DNA of 64,000 nucleotides from Allobranchiibius huperziae (GCF_013410455.1 NZ_JACCFW010000001.1:2744929-2808928), one strand, 5' to 3'. Counted from the first letter of the stretch, positions 42,091 to 52,307 are shown. Numbers and translations: made by a program. Notes: generated by a model from the letters alone, not told the origin.

Positions 42091-43830
42091 ATGACCCGTT
42101 TCCTCGATCGTCTGCGGTCGGCCATGCCCCCGAGACGATCCCCCGGCACCCCCGATGACGGGCCTGCCGCACCGGCATCGGGCGCCGCGTCCGACACCGC
42201 CGCCTCCCTGGAACGCGCCGACGGCGGGTCGCGGACCAAGCGAATACTCAATCCCCACAACCCGATCGGCACGGTCGGACGACTGCGCGCCATCCTCATC
42301 GGCATCCTGGCTGCAGGCCTCGGGATGGCCCTCGGCCACCTCGTCGCGTCGTTCCGCAAGGCATCGGCCTCCCCGGTCCTCGCGGTCGGCGAGGCAGTGA
42401 TCGACCGCACACCGACCGCGCTCAAGGACTTCGCGATCAAGCAGTTCGGCACGAACGACAAGCTCGTGCTGTTGCTGTCGGTCTCCGCCGGTGCACTCGT
42501 CCTGGCCGGCATCGCGGGCCTGCTGGCGCGAAGGATCTTCCTGCTCGGCCTGGCCCTCGAGCTGGTGCTCGTGGCCGTCGCCGGGTACGCCGCGATGACC
42601 CGCCCCGCTGCTGTGGCCTCCGACATCGTCCCGACCATCGTCACCGCCCTGGCAGGCACCCTGGCGCTGTTCGGACTCTTCTGGCTGTCCGGCGATGCCT
42701 TCACCCAGCGCACGGTCGACCGTGTCCTGCGACGCCCGACGGCGAGCGATGAGCCCACTCTCGCGAGCACCCGCCGGGTCTTCCTCGCAGGATCGGGGGT
42801 AGTGGCGGCCGGCGCTGTCGGCAGTGCGGCGATCGGCCAGAAGCTCGGCGCCGTACCTAGCACGGCCGGGTTGGCGCTGCCCGTCGCCAAGGAGAAGGCG
42901 CCGGCGATCCCCGTCGGCCTCACGGCGCAGTACCCCGCGATCACCCCCTTGCGCACCCCGAACAGCAAGTTCTACCGGGTCGACACCTCCCTGACGGTGC
43001 CGAACGTCGAGCGCGACTCCTGGCGGCTGCGGATCGACGGCGACGTCGACCACCCGCTCGAGCTCAGCTACGACGACATCACCAAGCTCGACCTGATCGA
43101 GCGCAACATCAGCCTGACCTGCATCAGCAACGAGCCGGGCGGCAGCTACGCCGGCGGGGCGACCTGGCTCGGCGTGCGCACCAAGGACCTGTTGAAGATG
43201 GCCGGCGTCAAGGATGCGGGCAAACCGGGCCGGCAGGTCTTCAGCACCTCCACCGAGGGCTTCAGCATCAGCACCCCGCTCGGTGCGATGACCGATGACC
43301 GCGACGCTCTCCTCGCGATCGGGATGAACGGGCAGGCACTCCCCCGGGCGCACGGGTTCCCCGCGCGCCTGGTCACGCCCGGCCTCTACGGGATGCTCGG
43401 CTGCACGAAGTGGGTGACCCGGATAACCGTCACCGACTACTCCAAGGCGAAGGCCTACTGGACCAAGCGCGGCTGGACGATCGACGGCCCGATCAAGCCC
43501 TCGACACGCATCGACACGCCCGGGTCCTTCGCGACGGTCAAGGGCGGCAAGGTCGTCATCGGCGGCGTCGCGTGGGCCCAGCGGCACGGCGTCGTACGCG
43601 TGCAGGTGAGTCTCGACGAAGGCCCCTGGAAGGACGCCACCATGGGTCCGGACGTGAACGTGGACTACTGGCGACAGTGGGCCTACGTGTGGAACACCAC
43701 GGCGACAGGGCAGCACGCTGTCCGTGCGCGGGTCGTCTACGGCAAGGACTCGCTGCAGTCCGAAGCACGCAAGGACGTCTTCCCGGACGGCTCGAGCGGG
43801 GTCGTCAACCTCATCTTCAACATCGGGTGA
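42091..43830 (+). CDS. Membrane-anchored molybdopterin oxidoreductase, sulfite-oxidase family
   Basis: A 579-aa protein. The N-terminal ~230 residues hold four or five helices (e.g. 'AILIGILAAGLGMALGHLV', 'LVLLLSVSAGALVLAGIAGLLA', 'LALFGLFWLSGDAF', 'FLAGSGVVAAGAVGSAAIG') and the rest is an extracellular Mo domain: 'TPNSKFYRVDTSLTVPNVERDSWRLRIDGDVD', Mo-binding Cys in 'SLTCISNEPGG', 'GFPARLVTPGLYGMLGCTKWVTRI', C-terminal dimerisation domain. It probably works with the quinone pool as a methionine-sulfoxide or sulfite type enzyme. It heads the SigK module, as in mycobacteria where Mo-oxidoreductase and MPT70/83 genes share SigK. Confidence 0.92.
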   Translation: MTRFLDRLRSAMPPRRSPGTPDDGPAAPASGAASDTAASLERADGGSRTKRILNPHNPIGTVGRLRAILIGILAAGLGMALGHLVASFRKASASPVLAVGEAVIDRTPTALKDFAIKQFGTNDKLVLLLSVSAGALVLAGIAGLLARRIFLLGLALELVLVAVAGYAAMTRPAAVASDIVPTIVTALAGTLALFGLFWLSGDAFTQRTVDRVLRRPTASDEPTLASTRRVFLAGSGVVAAGAVGSAAIGQKLGAVPSTAGLALPVAKEKAPAIPVGLTAQYPAITPLRTPNSKFYRVDTSLTVPNVERDSWRLRIDGDVDHPLELSYDDITKLDLIERNISLTCISNEPGGSYAGGATWLGVRTKDLLKMAGVKDAGKPGRQVFSTSTEGFSISTPLGAMTDDRDALLAIGMNGQALPRAHGFPARLVTPGLYGMLGCTKWVTRITVTDYSKAKAYWTKRGWTIDGPIKPSTRIDTPGSFATVKGGKVVIGGVAWAQRHGVVRVQVSLDEGPWKDATMGPDVNVDYWRQWAYVWNTTATGQHAVRARVVYGKDSLQSEARKDVFPDGSSGVVNLIFNIG

Positions 43831-43849
43831 AGGATTGGGCGCCAATCCA

Positions 43850-43874
43850 ATCCGGCTCACTGTGCACTCCGAAT
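43850..43874 (+). promoter_or_regulatory. SigK-type promoter of the fasciclin lipoprotein
   Basis: ATCC (43850-43853), 15 nt, CCGAAT (43869-43874), 59 nt before the ATG. Same boxes and same spacing as at 42059. It lies right after the oxidoreductase stop, so fasciclin can be made independently of the upstream gene. Confidence 0.7.
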
Positions 43875-43933
43875 GACTCATGTACTTCAACCAACGAACT
43901 CGTCGTAGCGCGAGACCTCACCAGGAGATCCAC

Positions 43934-44569
43934 ATGAAGACGCGTTCCATCACCTCGGCTGCCGCCGTCACCGCGATCGGCGCCATCGCGCTGACCGCCT
44001 GCGGCAGCAGCAGCGGTTCCGGCAGCTCCAGTGCCGCCCCCTCAAGCTCCTCCAGCTCCTCGTCCTCCTCGGGCTCGACCGCGACCGCGGCCGTCCCCTT
44101 CGGCCCCGGCTGCTCGGCCGTACCGAAGACCGGTAAGGGCTCGTTCGGCGGCATGACGCAGGACACGGTCGCCACCGCGGCCTCGAACAACCCGCTGCTG
44201 TCGACGCTGGTCACCGCCGTCAAGAAGGCAGGCCTGGTGGACACGCTGAACAACACCCAGAACCTGACCGTCTTCGCGCCGACCAACGACGCCTTCGCCA
44301 AGCTCCCCAAGGCGACCCTCGACAAGGTTCTCGCCGACAAGACGATGCTGACCAAGATCCTCACCAACCACGTCCTGGCGACCCGCCTCGGCCCGGACAA
44401 GATCGTCGGCACCCACCAGACGCTCGCCAAGACCAGCGACACGGTGAGCGGCACCGTGCCCACCCTGACCGTCAAGGGCGGGGCCACCGCGAAGATCATC
44501 TGCGGCAATGTGCAGACCGCGAACGCCAACGTCTACATCATCGACACGGTCCTGGTCCCGGCCAGCTGA
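43934..44569 (+). CDS. Fasciclin-domain lipoprotein (MPT83-like)
   Basis: A 211-aa lipoprotein. Signal 'MKTRSITSAAAVTAIGAIALTAC' with lipobox LTAC, a Ser-rich linker, then one FAS1 domain: 'VATAASNNPLLSTLVTAVKKAGLVDTLNNTQNLTVFAPTNDAFAKLPKATLDKVL' (H1) and 'ANVYIIDTVLVPA' (H2). It resembles mycobacterial MPT83/MPT70. FAS1 domains mediate surface adhesion or matrix contacts. AGGAG sits 7 nt before the ATG. Under the putative SigK promoter upstream. Confidence 0.95.
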   Translation: MKTRSITSAAAVTAIGAIALTACGSSSGSGSSSAAPSSSSSSSSSSGSTATAAVPFGPGCSAVPKTGKGSFGGMTQDTVATAASNNPLLSTLVTAVKKAGLVDTLNNTQNLTVFAPTNDAFAKLPKATLDKVLADKTMLTKILTNHVLATRLGPDKIVGTHQTLAKTSDTVSGTVPTLTVKGGATAKIICGNVQTANANVYIIDTVLVPAS

Positions 44570-44639
44570 TCTGTAACGAATCTCGTTCACTGTGACGTCG
44601 GTAGCGCTGTCGTGGGGCCCATCAGTCAAGATGGGTCCC

Positions 44640-45230
44640 ATGGCAGGCACCTTGCGGACAGTGGACACCGGGCTCCACGAACCGGGTCCGGAGCTTGCCG
44701 ACCTGCTCACGGCGGCGGGTCGAGGGGATGAAGACGCGTTCGCGCGGCTCTACGACGCGACCAGTCCCCGTATCAACGGTCTGGTCGTCCGACTCATCGT
44801 GGACCGGGCGCAGGCCGAGGAGATCACCCAGGAGGTCTTCCTGGAGATCTGGCGCACCAGCCCCAAGTTCGATCCGCAGAAGGGGTCGGCGCTCAGCTGG
44901 ATGTTCACTCTCGCCCACCGCCGGGCGGTCGACCGTATCCGGTCGGCGCAGGCCACCCGACGGCGGGACGAGACGTACACGCGGGAGTCGCAGGAGACGG
45001 CGTACGACTCCACGGTCGATCAGGTGACGGCCTCACTCGACGCAGAACGGGTCCGCAGCGCCCTGGGCACTCTGGGCGAGAACCAGCGGCAGGCCCTCAG
45101 CCTGGTGTATTTCGAGGGTCACACGCACGCAGAGGTCGCCGAACGACTCGGCATCCCCCTCGGCACAGCGAAGACACGAATACGCGATGGACTGCAGCGG
45201 TTACGCACCGCGATGGGAGGTGAGCGATGA
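44640..45230 (+). CDS. sigK: ECF sigma factor SigK
   Basis: A 196-aa ECF sigma. Region 2: 'DEDAFARLYDATSPRINGLVVRLIVDRAQAEEITQEVFLEIWRTSPKFDPQKGSALSWMFTLAHRRAVDRIR'; region 4: 'LGTLGENQRQALSLVYFEGHTHAEVAERLGIPLGTAKTRIRDGLQRLRTAM'. These and the neighbours (RskA, fasciclin, Mo-oxidoreductase) mark it as SigK, which in mycobacteria switches on antigen and redox genes. The start is the ATG at 44640; a second in-frame ATG lies three codons upstream. Its stop overlaps the anti-sigma start by 4 nt. Confidence 0.93.
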   Translation: MAGTLRTVDTGLHEPGPELADLLTAAGRGDEDAFARLYDATSPRINGLVVRLIVDRAQAEEITQEVFLEIWRTSPKFDPQKGSALSWMFTLAHRRAVDRIRSAQATRRRDETYTRESQETAYDSTVDQVTASLDAERVRSALGTLGENQRQALSLVYFEGHTHAEVAERLGIPLGTAKTRIRDGLQRLRTAMGGER

Positions 45231-45952
45231 CCAACGACACGCACATCGATGCCGTGGGCTACGCCCTCGACGCCGTCGACGACCTGGAACGGGCCCGCTC
45301 CGAGCGTCATCTGCAGGACTGCGAGTCCTGCCGCCGCGAGGTGGCCGAGGTCGCCGAACTCACCGTCACACTGGCCTCAGACGTCCCCCCGCTCGCTCCA
45401 TCGCCCGACGTGCGTTCCTCGCTGCTGGCACAGATTCAGCACACCCCGCAGACGCCTTCGTCGCGAGCCGAGCGTTCGATCGGGGCGAGGTCGGCGCGTA
45501 CGTCGGGCAGGAAGCGCCGCGCGGTCCTCGGCCTCGTCGCGGCTGCCGCCGTGGTGGTCGCCGGCGCGGGTGTCATCCACGCCCAGCCGTGGGCCGGCTC
45601 GTCGAACGGGGTCACCAACGCGCAGTCCCGGATCGAGCACGCACCCGACGCGACACGCCAGACCGTGCAGTTCCAAGGCGGCACCGTCACCGTGATCAGC
45701 TCGCGCTCGCTCAATCAGGCCGTCGCGACCCTGCACAAGGTCGCCGCGACCAAGGGCGACACGACCTACCAGGGCTGGTTCATCAAGAGCGACGGGCCCA
45801 CCAACGCCGGCATCCTCAAGACCGATCACACCAATCGGCTCACCGCCAACGTCCAGGGCGCCAAGGAGTTCGACATCACCGTCGAACCCGCCGGCGGGTC
45901 CCAGGTGCCCACGAAGACGCCCATCCTGGCGCTGCCGCTCACGACGACCTGA
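45227..45952 (+). CDS. rskA: Anti-sigma-K factor RskA
   Basis: A 241-aa membrane anti-sigma factor. The N-terminal anti-sigma domain has 'AVGYALDAVDDLERARSERHLQDCESCRREVAEVAEL' with the HxxxCxxC zinc motif, a single helix 'AVLGLVAAAAVVVAGAGVI' (~100-118), and an extracytoplasmic RskA domain ('IEHAPDATRQTVQFQGGTVTVISSRSLNQAVATLHKVAATKGDTTYQGWFIKSDGP'). RskA holds SigK until cut by intramembrane proteolysis. ATGA overlap with sigK keeps the pair in balance. Confidence 0.95.
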   Translation: MTNDTHIDAVGYALDAVDDLERARSERHLQDCESCRREVAEVAELTVTLASDVPPLAPSPDVRSSLLAQIQHTPQTPSSRAERSIGARSARTSGRKRRAVLGLVAAAAVVVAGAGVIHAQPWAGSSNGVTNAQSRIEHAPDATRQTVQFQGGTVTVISSRSLNQAVATLHKVAATKGDTTYQGWFIKSDGPTNAGILKTDHTNRLTANVQGAKEFDITVEPAGGSQVPTKTPILALPLTTT

Positions 45953-45982
45953 CGGGCCCCCTCGGGGATCTACCCTGCAGGC

Positions 45983-46942
45983 ATGCTCATGCACCTGCGG
46001 CTCACCGTCCCGGACGACCTCAGTGCGTCCGTGGCGGCGTTGCTCTTCGAGCACCCGGCAGCGACCAACCTCTCGAGGGTGCGCGGTGCAAGCCTGCGGC
46101 CGCCCGGCGATGTCATCGAGGTGGACGTCGCTCGAGAGGCGACCAGCCAGGTGCTCGACGCGCTGCGCGGCACCGGGTTGTGCGACCGGGGAGGGGTGGT
46201 CCTGAGTCAACCGTCGGCCACTCCCTTCCGGGCCGCTCGTGAGATCGATCTGGCCGTCGAGGGCGATCCCGACGATGCCGTGGTGTGGGACGTGCTGCTC
46301 GAGCAGGCGCAGGACGCCGCACGGCCCACCCTCAGCTACGAGATCTTCCTCGTGATCGCGGTCGCTCTCGCCTCCGTCGCGGTCATCACCGACTCCTCCA
46401 TCCTGGTGGTGGGCGCGATGGTGGTCGGGCCCGAATTCGCCACCGTGGCGGCGATTTGCACCGGCCTCGCGCTCGGAGGCGGCCGCCTGGCGCTGCGGAG
46501 CATCGCCGTCCTACTCGGCAGCTTCGCGTTCGCGGTCGCCGTCATCTCCCTGATCGCCGTGCTCGCGCGTTTCGCCGGGATCGTCCACCCCGAGATGGTG
46601 GCTCGCGCACGTCCGCAGACGCAGTTCATCTGGCAACCGAACACGTGGTCGTTCGTCGTAGCCCTTCTGGCGGGGGCGGCGGGCGTGCTCGCTCTGTCCG
46701 TCGAGAAGGCGCAGGCGATGGTCGGGGTGTTCATCTCAGTCACCACGGTCCCGGCGGCCGGCAACTTCGCGCTGGCGCTCGGCCTGTGGGTGCCCCACGA
46801 GATGACGGGGTCGGCTGCTCAGCTGGGCCTCAACCTGGTAGGCATGGTCGCGGCGGGCACGCTGACCCTGATCGTGCAACGTCGCGCGTGGCACCACGTC
46901 CAACGAGTGGTCAAGCCGGTCCTCCGTGCAGGGCGCGCCTGA
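45983..46942 (+). CDS. DUF389 membrane protein
   Basis: A 319-aa protein. An ~85-residue cytosolic ferredoxin-like domain ('LTVPDDLSASVAALLFEHPAATNLSRVRGASLRPPGDVIEVDVARE') precedes about six helices ('YEIFLVIAVALASVAVITDSSILVVGAMVVGPEFATVAAICTGLALGG', ...). That arrangement, with 'GAMVVGPEF', is the DUF389 signature. The function is unknown; relatives may act in stress or nucleotide-dependent transport. 30 nt after rskA, so possibly read through, but it has its own TACCCTGCAGGC ATG start region. Confidence 0.88.
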   Translation: MLMHLRLTVPDDLSASVAALLFEHPAATNLSRVRGASLRPPGDVIEVDVAREATSQVLDALRGTGLCDRGGVVLSQPSATPFRAAREIDLAVEGDPDDAVVWDVLLEQAQDAARPTLSYEIFLVIAVALASVAVITDSSILVVGAMVVGPEFATVAAICTGLALGGGRLALRSIAVLLGSFAFAVAVISLIAVLARFAGIVHPEMVARARPQTQFIWQPNTWSFVVALLAGAAGVLALSVEKAQAMVGVFISVTTVPAAGNFALALGLWVPHEMTGSAAQLGLNLVGMVAAGTLTLIVQRRAWHHVQRVVKPVLRAGRA

Positions 46943-46985
46943 GTCGGATCGCCACATTGTCGGTGCACCGTGCCACGCTCCGTCC

Positions 46986-48206
46986 ATGACTGTGATGGAG
47001 GCTCTTCTCGCTGGTGCCGTGATCGGCGCGCTGATGGCCGTGATGACGCTACGTGCGGTGTACCTCGCCCGCGGCGTCGCGCTCACGACCGAGCGCGACC
47101 TGCTGCGCGAGCGAATCGTCGACCTGGAACTGGCCGACCGCGACGGCCAGCGCACCGCGGGTGTCCTCGCCCCATTGGGCGAAACGCTCCTGCGCGTCGA
47201 GCGCCAGGTGGGAGTGCTCGAACGCGACCGCCTGGCGCAGTGGGGCGAGCTCGGGGCACGACTGGATCAGGTGGGGGCGACCACCACCCGTCTGCAGCAG
47301 GAGACGGCCGCGCTGGCCGGGGCCCTCAAGTCCTCCAACATCAGCGGCACCTGGGGTGAGACCCAGCTGCGGCGCCTGCTCGAACACGCGGGAATGCTGT
47401 CCCGCTGCGACTTCGAGGAGCAGGTCAGCGCACGGGCCCGGGACGGCGTCGCGGTGCGCCCGGACGTCGTGGTCCACCTGCCGGGCGAGCGCAAGCTGGT
47501 GATCGACAGCAAGGCGCCCCTGACCTCCTACCTGGCCGCCCAGCGAGAGGGCATCGACGACGCCGCGCGCTCGGCGGCGCTGCGGGCGCACGCCCGTGCC
47601 CTCAGCGGGCACCTGGACGCGCTCGCCGCCAAGGGCTACTGGACCGCCTTCGCCGGCTCTCCGGAGATGGTGGTGGCGTTCGTCCCGTCCGACGCGGTGC
47701 TGTCAGCGGCCCTGCTGGCCGATCCGGCGATCTTCGAACGCGCCATCTCCCGCCGGGTGGTGCTCGCGTCGCCGAGCACTCTGCTGGCTCTCCTGCGCAC
47801 GGTCGCATTCAGTTGGCAGCAGGACGACCTCAACGCCAACGCCAGGGAACTGCTGGAGCTGGGCAGGACGCTCTACGAACGGCTGGCGACCCTCGGGCGA
47901 CACACCGACAAGCTCGGAAGCTCGCTGCACCGGTCGGTCGAGGCCTACAACGCCCTGCTCGGCACCATGGAGAGCCGGGTGCTGGTGACCGCACGCAAGA
48001 TGCACGAGCTCGGGCTGGCAGATCACCCCCCGGCCTCCCCGTCTCCCCTGCAGGACGCCGTACGCCCGCTCACGGCCCAGGAGCTCATCGACGCGGTCGA
48101 TCGCGACATGGAGCAGACCGGTGAGAGCGCCCGCCCCCAGCTCGACTTCCGCGCCGGGGTGTCAGGAGAGGAGGATGAGGCTCAGCGCAGCGCGCCGGCG
48201 TCGTGA
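46986..48206 (+). CDS. rmuC: DNA recombination protein RmuC
   Basis: A 406-aa protein. N-terminal helix ('[16 protein letters not shown]'), a coiled-coil region (~25-115, '[19 protein letters not shown]...[18 protein letters not shown]') and the RmuC nuclease-like core: '[26 protein letters not shown]', '[23 protein letters not shown]', '[58 protein letters not shown]'. RmuC limits inversions between short repeats. 25 nt overlap tail to tail with ispH. Confidence 0.95.
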   Translation: MTVMEALLAGAVIGALMAVMTLRAVYLARGVALTTERDLLRERIVDLELADRDGQRTAGVLAPLGETLLRVERQVGVLERDRLAQWGELGARLDQVGATTTRLQQETAALAGALKSSNISGTWGETQLRRLLEHAGMLSRCDFEEQVSARARDGVAVRPDVVVHLPGERKLVIDSKAPLTSYLAAQREGIDDAARSAALRAHARALSGHLDALAAKGYWTAFAGSPEMVVAFVPSDAVLSAALLADPAIFERAISRRVVLASPSTLLALLRTVAFSWQQDDLNANARELLELGRTLYERLATLGRHTDKLGSSLHRSVEAYNALLGTMESRVLVTARKMHELGLADHPPASPSPLQDAVRPLTAQELIDAVDRDMEQTGESARPQLDFRAGVSGEEDEAQRSAPAS

Positions 48207-49213
48207 CGCACTTTGTCGTCGCCGTTGCCCGCGAGCTTCAGGTCACGGCGCAACTCGTTCGGCAGCGCGAAGAGCAGGCTCTCCTGCGCGGCCTGCACGG
48301 CCGTGACGTCCTCGTAACCGCGTGCGGCCAGATAGTCCAGCACGTCCCGCACCAGCACCTCCGGCACCGACGCACCCGACGTCACGCCCACGGTCGTGAC
48401 GCCGTCGAGCCAGCTCTCGTCGATCTCGTCGGCGTAATCCACCAGATGACCCGCGCGCGAGCCGTGCTCGAGCGCGACCTCGACGAGGCGGACGGAGTTG
48501 GAGGAGTTGCGGCTGCCGACCACGATCATCAGGTCGGTGTCCGGCGCCATCTGCTTGACCGCCAACTGACGGTTCTGGGTGGCGTAGCAGATGTCGTCCG
48601 ACGGCGGATCCTGCAGCTTCGGGAACTTCTCCCGCAGTCGCCGCACGGTCTCCATCGTCTCGTCCACCGACAGCGTGGTCTGGGAGAGCCAGACGACCTT
48701 CTCCGGGTCGCGCACGGTGACCTCGTCGACGTGGTCGGGGCTCTGCACGAGGGTGATGTGCTCGGGCGCCTCGCCCGCGGTCCCCACCACCTCCTCATGG
48801 CCTTCGTGCCCGATGAGCAGGATGTCGAAGTCGTCGCTCGCGAAGCGCACGGCCTCGCGGTGCACCTTGGTGACCAGAGGGCAGGTGGCGTCGATCGTCT
48901 TCAGCTTGAGGGCAGCGGCCTCCTCGTGCACCACCGGCGCTACGCCGTGCGCGGAGAAGATCACCGTCGCGCCCTCGGGCACCTCGTCGGTCTCCTCCAC
49001 GAAGATCGCGCCGCGCTTCTCCAGGGTGGTCACGACGTGCTTGTTGTGCACGATCTCCTTACGCACGTAGACCGGCGGACCATAGAGGTCGAGCGCCTTC
49101 TGCACGGTCACCACGGCGCGGTCCACTCCAGCGCAATACCCCCGCGGGGCGGCGAGCAGGACCCGCTTGGTGCGCGAGGGTGCGGCCGCCACTGGAGTGC
49201 TCGTCATGCCCAT
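48182..49213 (-). CDS. ispH: 4-hydroxy-3-methylbut-2-enyl diphosphate reductase
   Basis: A 343-aa IspH (LytB). The three Fe-S cysteines are seen in 'PRGYCAGV', '[11 protein letters not shown]' and '[10 protein letters not shown]'; the active-site 'TEEV'-like '[17 protein letters not shown]' and '[14 protein letters not shown]' blocks are also present. It makes IPP and DMAPP in the last step of the MEP pathway. The start '[21 protein letters not shown]' has a short Ala/Pro leader; a start two codons in is equally possible. Divergent from xseA with an 17-nt gap. Confidence 0.97.
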   Translation of the reverse strand: MGMTSTPVAAAPSRTKRVLLAAPRGYCAGVDRAVVTVQKALDLYGPPVYVRKEIVHNKHVVTTLEKRGAIFVEETDEVPEGATVIFSAHGVAPVVHEEAAALKLKTIDATCPLVTKVHREAVRFASDDFDILLIGHEGHEEVVGTAGEAPEHITLVQSPDHVDEVTVRDPEKVVWLSQTTLSVDETMETVRRLREKFPKLQDPPSDDICYATQNRQLAVKQMAPDTDLMIVVGSRNSSNSVRLVEVALEHGSRAGHLVDYADEIDESWLDGVTTVGVTSGASVPEVLVRDVLDYLAARGYEDVTAVQAAQESLLFALPNELRRDLKLAGNGDDKVRHDAGALR

Positions 49214-49230
49214 CAGTCTACGGTGGCCGC

Positions 49231-50466
49231 GTGACCGCGCCGCTTCCGGAGAAGGCCGCCGACACCACGGCCGAGCAGCCCTGGCCGGTGCGCACCCTGT
49301 CGATGCGGATCAGCGAGTACGTCGACAAGATGTCGCCGCTGTGGGTCGAGGGCCAGATCGTGCAGTTGCAGCGGCGGCCGGGCGCTCCGACCTGTTACGT
49401 CACTCTGCGCGACCCCGACGTGGACATGTCGCTGTCGGTGACGGTGCACGTCAACACCCTCGATGCGATGGGTCCGGGCATCGGACCCGGCGCCCGGGTC
49501 GTGGTGCAGGCCAAGCCGACGTTCTGGACCAAGCGTGGCTCTCTGCACCTGGACGCCCGGCAGATGCGGCCGGTCGGCGTCGGCGATCTCCTGCTGCGCC
49601 TGGAGCACCTCAAGCAGCTGCTGCGCAGCGAAGGGCTCTTCGACGCCTCGCGCAAACGTCCGCTGCCGTTCCTTCCGCGCCGGGTCGGCCTGATCTGCGG
49701 TCGCGCGAGCGCCGCCGAGAAGGACGTCGTGGAGAACACCCGGCTGCGCTGGCCCGCAACGCAGTTCGAGATCCGACAGGTAGCCGTGCAGGGGCCGGGC
49801 ACTGTCGAGCAGGTGGGCGCGGCCCTGGCCGAGCTGGACGCCGCGCCCGACGTCGACGTCATCGTGATCGCCCGGGGCGGTGGCGCGTTCGAGGATCTGC
49901 TGCCCTTCAGCAACGAGGCCCTGCTGCGCGCGGTCTCCGCCGCGCGCACCCCGGTGGTGAGCGCCATCGGGCACGACGTCGACACACCGCTGCTCGACTT
50001 CGTGGCGGATCTGCGCGCCTCGACCCCCACCGACGCCGCACGCCGGATCGTGCCCGACCTGGCCGAGCAGCACGCCGGGCTGGACAGGCTGCTCGATCGA
50101 GCAGCGCGCTCATTGCGTCACCACGCAGCCATCGAGCGACGGCACCTGGATCAGCTGTGCGCGGCTCCGGCGCTGCGCGACCCGATCACCATGGTGACGC
50201 GCCGGGCGGATGCGGTGCAGCAGCTGCGTGCACGCTCCTCCTCCGTCGTGACCCGTCGTCTGGACCGGGCACACGATCAGGTGGGTCACCTCGGCGGACA
50301 GCTGCGGGCACTGTCGCCCTGGGAGGTGCTGCAACGCGGCTATGCCGTCGTGCGCACCCAGGACGGGCAGGTCGTCACCGACGTGGCCCAGGTGGCACCG
50401 TCCGACCTCCTGCGGGTCACCGTCGCCCAGGGAGACTTCGCGGTGCGCCCGGTGACGAAGCCGTGA
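49231..50466 (+). CDS. xseA: Exodeoxyribonuclease VII large subunit
   Basis: A 411-aa subunit. The N-terminal OB fold ('[29 protein letters not shown]' region), '[25 protein letters not shown]', and the catalytic stretch '[62 protein letters not shown]' are all typical, followed by a coiled coil. With XseB it degrades single-stranded DNA. The GTG at 49231 is used: TACGGT lies 6 nt before it (leaderless) and longer starts would overlap ispH. Confidence 0.95.
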   Translation: MTAPLPEKAADTTAEQPWPVRTLSMRISEYVDKMSPLWVEGQIVQLQRRPGAPTCYVTLRDPDVDMSLSVTVHVNTLDAMGPGIGPGARVVVQAKPTFWTKRGSLHLDARQMRPVGVGDLLLRLEHLKQLLRSEGLFDASRKRPLPFLPRRVGLICGRASAAEKDVVENTRLRWPATQFEIRQVAVQGPGTVEQVGAALAELDAAPDVDVIVIARGGGAFEDLLPFSNEALLRAVSAARTPVVSAIGHDVDTPLLDFVADLRASTPTDAARRIVPDLAEQHAGLDRLLDRAARSLRHHAAIERRHLDQLCAAPALRDPITMVTRRADAVQQLRARSSSVVTRRLDRAHDQVGHLGGQLRALSPWEVLQRGYAVVRTQDGQVVTDVAQVAPSDLLRVTVAQGDFAVRPVTKP

Positions 50467-50542
50467 GGCGCGCATGACGCGGGAACCTGCCGCCCGACCG
50501 GTTCGCACGGCACGACCATCGACCATCCGAGGAGTTCTAGAC

Positions 50543-50803
50543 ATGGCCACCAGCGAGCAGCAGGCAGCCGACGGCGCGGACGAGGTACCGGCCGCCGACG
50601 CCCACGACGACATCGCCCACCTGGGGTATGAGGACGCGCGCGACCAGTTGGCCGCGATCGTGACCCGGTTGGAGAGCGGCGAGCCCAGCCTCGAGGACAG
50701 CATGCGGCTGTGGGAGCGCGGCGAGGCGCTCGCCGCGCACTGCCAGAAGTGGCTCTCGAACGCGGAGCAGCGGATCGATGCGATGACCGCCGATCGGGAC
50801 TGA
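50543..50803 (+). CDS. xseB: Exodeoxyribonuclease VII small subunit
   Basis: An 86-aa helical protein: 'YEDARDQLAAIVTRLESGEPSLEDSMRLWERGEALAAHCQKWLSNAEQRI' is the full XseB signature. A ~28-residue acidic/Ala-rich N-terminus is extra. GAGGAG 6 nt upstream of the ATG. 76 nt after xseA, same operon. Multiple small subunits bind the large subunit's coiled coil. Confidence 0.95.
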   Translation: MATSEQQAADGADEVPAADAHDDIAHLGYEDARDQLAAIVTRLESGEPSLEDSMRLWERGEALAAHCQKWLSNAEQRIDAMTADRD

Positions 50804-50852
50804 CCGGGACCCACGAAGCAGGGCCCTACCCGGATCTCAGGGCCTTGAGCGC

Positions 50853-52307
50853 TCAGCCGGTGCGAGACCCCGCGAGCCTGCCCGACCACGCCTCCGCGCC
50901 CGCGAGGACTGCGGTGAGGATGCCGAGCCCGGCCGAGACGCTCACGCCGTACTCGAAGGCTTGGGAGAAATCGCCCCGGCTGCTCGCCAACTGGCCGAAG
51001 AACACCGATCCGACGACCGCGATGCCGAGTGCCGTCCCGGTGCGCTGGAACACCTGGTACGCCGCGCCGGCCGAACTCGCCTGCTCCACCGGCACCTGGG
51101 AGACCACCCGCGTCTGGTTGGCGGGCAGCACCAGGCCGTTGCCGAAACCGGCCACCACGAGCGGCACTGCGATCCACCAGCCCACATGCGAACCGGACTC
51201 GATCTGCACCGCGAGGATCGTCAGCAGCAGGCCGGCGGCGAAGAGCAGCGACCCCGTCACCAGGAAGGCGATGGGGTGGTCGGGGCCCTTGGAGCCCGAC
51301 AGGCGCGAGGCCGGGATCGTGGCCGCGGCGAATGCCGTGACCGTCAGTCCCGCCTGCCACGCGGAGTAGCCCTGGCCCATCTGCAGATAGACGGTGAGCA
51401 CGAAGAAGATCGAGGTGAAGGCGCCGAAGTAGAGCAGCCCGGTCACTGAACCGAAGCTGAAGCTGCGCAGCGAGAACAGCCGCAGATCGAGCACCGGCGC
51501 CTTGCCCCGGGACTCCACGCGGCGCTCCCACAGGACGAAGAGGGCCAGGAAGAGCACGGCGACCGCGTACAACGGGTAGCGCAGCGCGCCGGACCACTCC
51601 CGCTGCTCCACCAACGGCAGCAGCAGCGAGACGATCCCGACGCAGAACAGCAGCGAGCCGACGGGGTCGAGCTGGGGACGCCGACCGGTGCCGCGGCTGC
51701 TCGTCACGCCGGCCCGGGTGAGCAGACGCGCGGCGAACGGGATCGCCACCAGGCCGATGGGCAGGTTGACGAAGAAGACCGTGCGCCAGCCGTGTTCGGT
51801 GCCGAACAGGGCGATGAGCCCGCCACCCGCCAGCGGCCCCGCGGCGGTCGAGACGCCCGCGATCGCCCCGAAGTAGCCGAAGGCCCGGCCGCGCTCGGGA
51901 CCGCGGAAGAGCTGCTGGATGATGCCGTTGACCTGCGGGGTGAGCAGTCCGGCGAAGATGCCCTGCAGCAGCCGGAAGACGACGATGGCGAGCGGGGACC
52001 AGGCCAGCCCGCACGCGACGCTGGCGATCACGAAGCCGGTGATCCCGATGAGGAACATCGTGCGCCGCGAATAGGCGTCACCGAGCCGGCCGGCAGGGAC
52101 GAGCACGAGACCGAACGTCACGGCGTACCCCGACAGCACCCACTGCAGATCGGACGACGTCGCCTTGAGGCCCTCCTGCATGGAGGGCAGGGCGACGTTG
52201 ACGATGCTCACGTCGAGCAGGCACATGAACACCGCGCCGAGGCAGACGTAGAGCGCGAGCCATCGCGCCGGGTTGCTGCCCTCGGGGTACCCGTCGGCGT
52301 CTGTCAC
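50853..52307 (-). CDS. MFS drug exporter, DHA2 (EmrB/QacA) type
   Basis: A 484-aa transporter with 14 expected helices. Motif A region '[16 protein letters not shown]', motif C-like '[19 protein letters not shown]' and '[33 protein letters not shown]' are family hallmarks. It should export drugs or metabolites by H+ antiport. The GTG at 52307 is preferred over the ATG at 52376 because it overlaps the upstream stop by 4 nt, giving normal coupling instead of a 73-nt overlap. Substrate unknown. Confidence 0.92.
   Translation of the reverse strand: MTDADGYPEGSNPARWLALYVCLGAVFMCLLDVSIVNVALPSMQEGLKATSSDLQWVLSGYAVTFGLVLVPAGRLGDAYSRRTMFLIGITGFVIASVACGLAWSPLAIVVFRLLQGIFAGLLTPQVNGIIQQLFRGPERGRAFGYFGAIAGVSTAAGPLAGGGLIALFGTEHGWRTVFFVNLPIGLVAIPFAARLLTRAGVTSSRGTGRRPQLDPVGSLLFCVGIVSLLLPLVEQREWSGALRYPLYAVAVLFLALFVLWERRVESRGKAPVLDLRLFSLRSFSFGSVTGLLYFGAFTSIFFVLTVYLQMGQGYSAWQAGLTVTAFAAATIPASRLSGSKGPDHPIAFLVTGSLLFAAGLLLTILAVQIESGSHVGWWIAVPLVVAGFGNGLVLPANQTRVVSQVPVEQASSAGAAYQVFQRTGTALGIAVVGSVFFGQLASSRGDFSQAFEYGVSVSAGLGILTAVLAGAEAWSGRLAGSRTG

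Noticed and set aside
41959-43890. 643-codon minus-strand frame opposite the Mo-oxidoreductase
   Set aside because: Antisense to a gene with clear family motifs; the composition (Asp/Val/Gly/Arg-rich, no domain) is that of a high-GC shadow.
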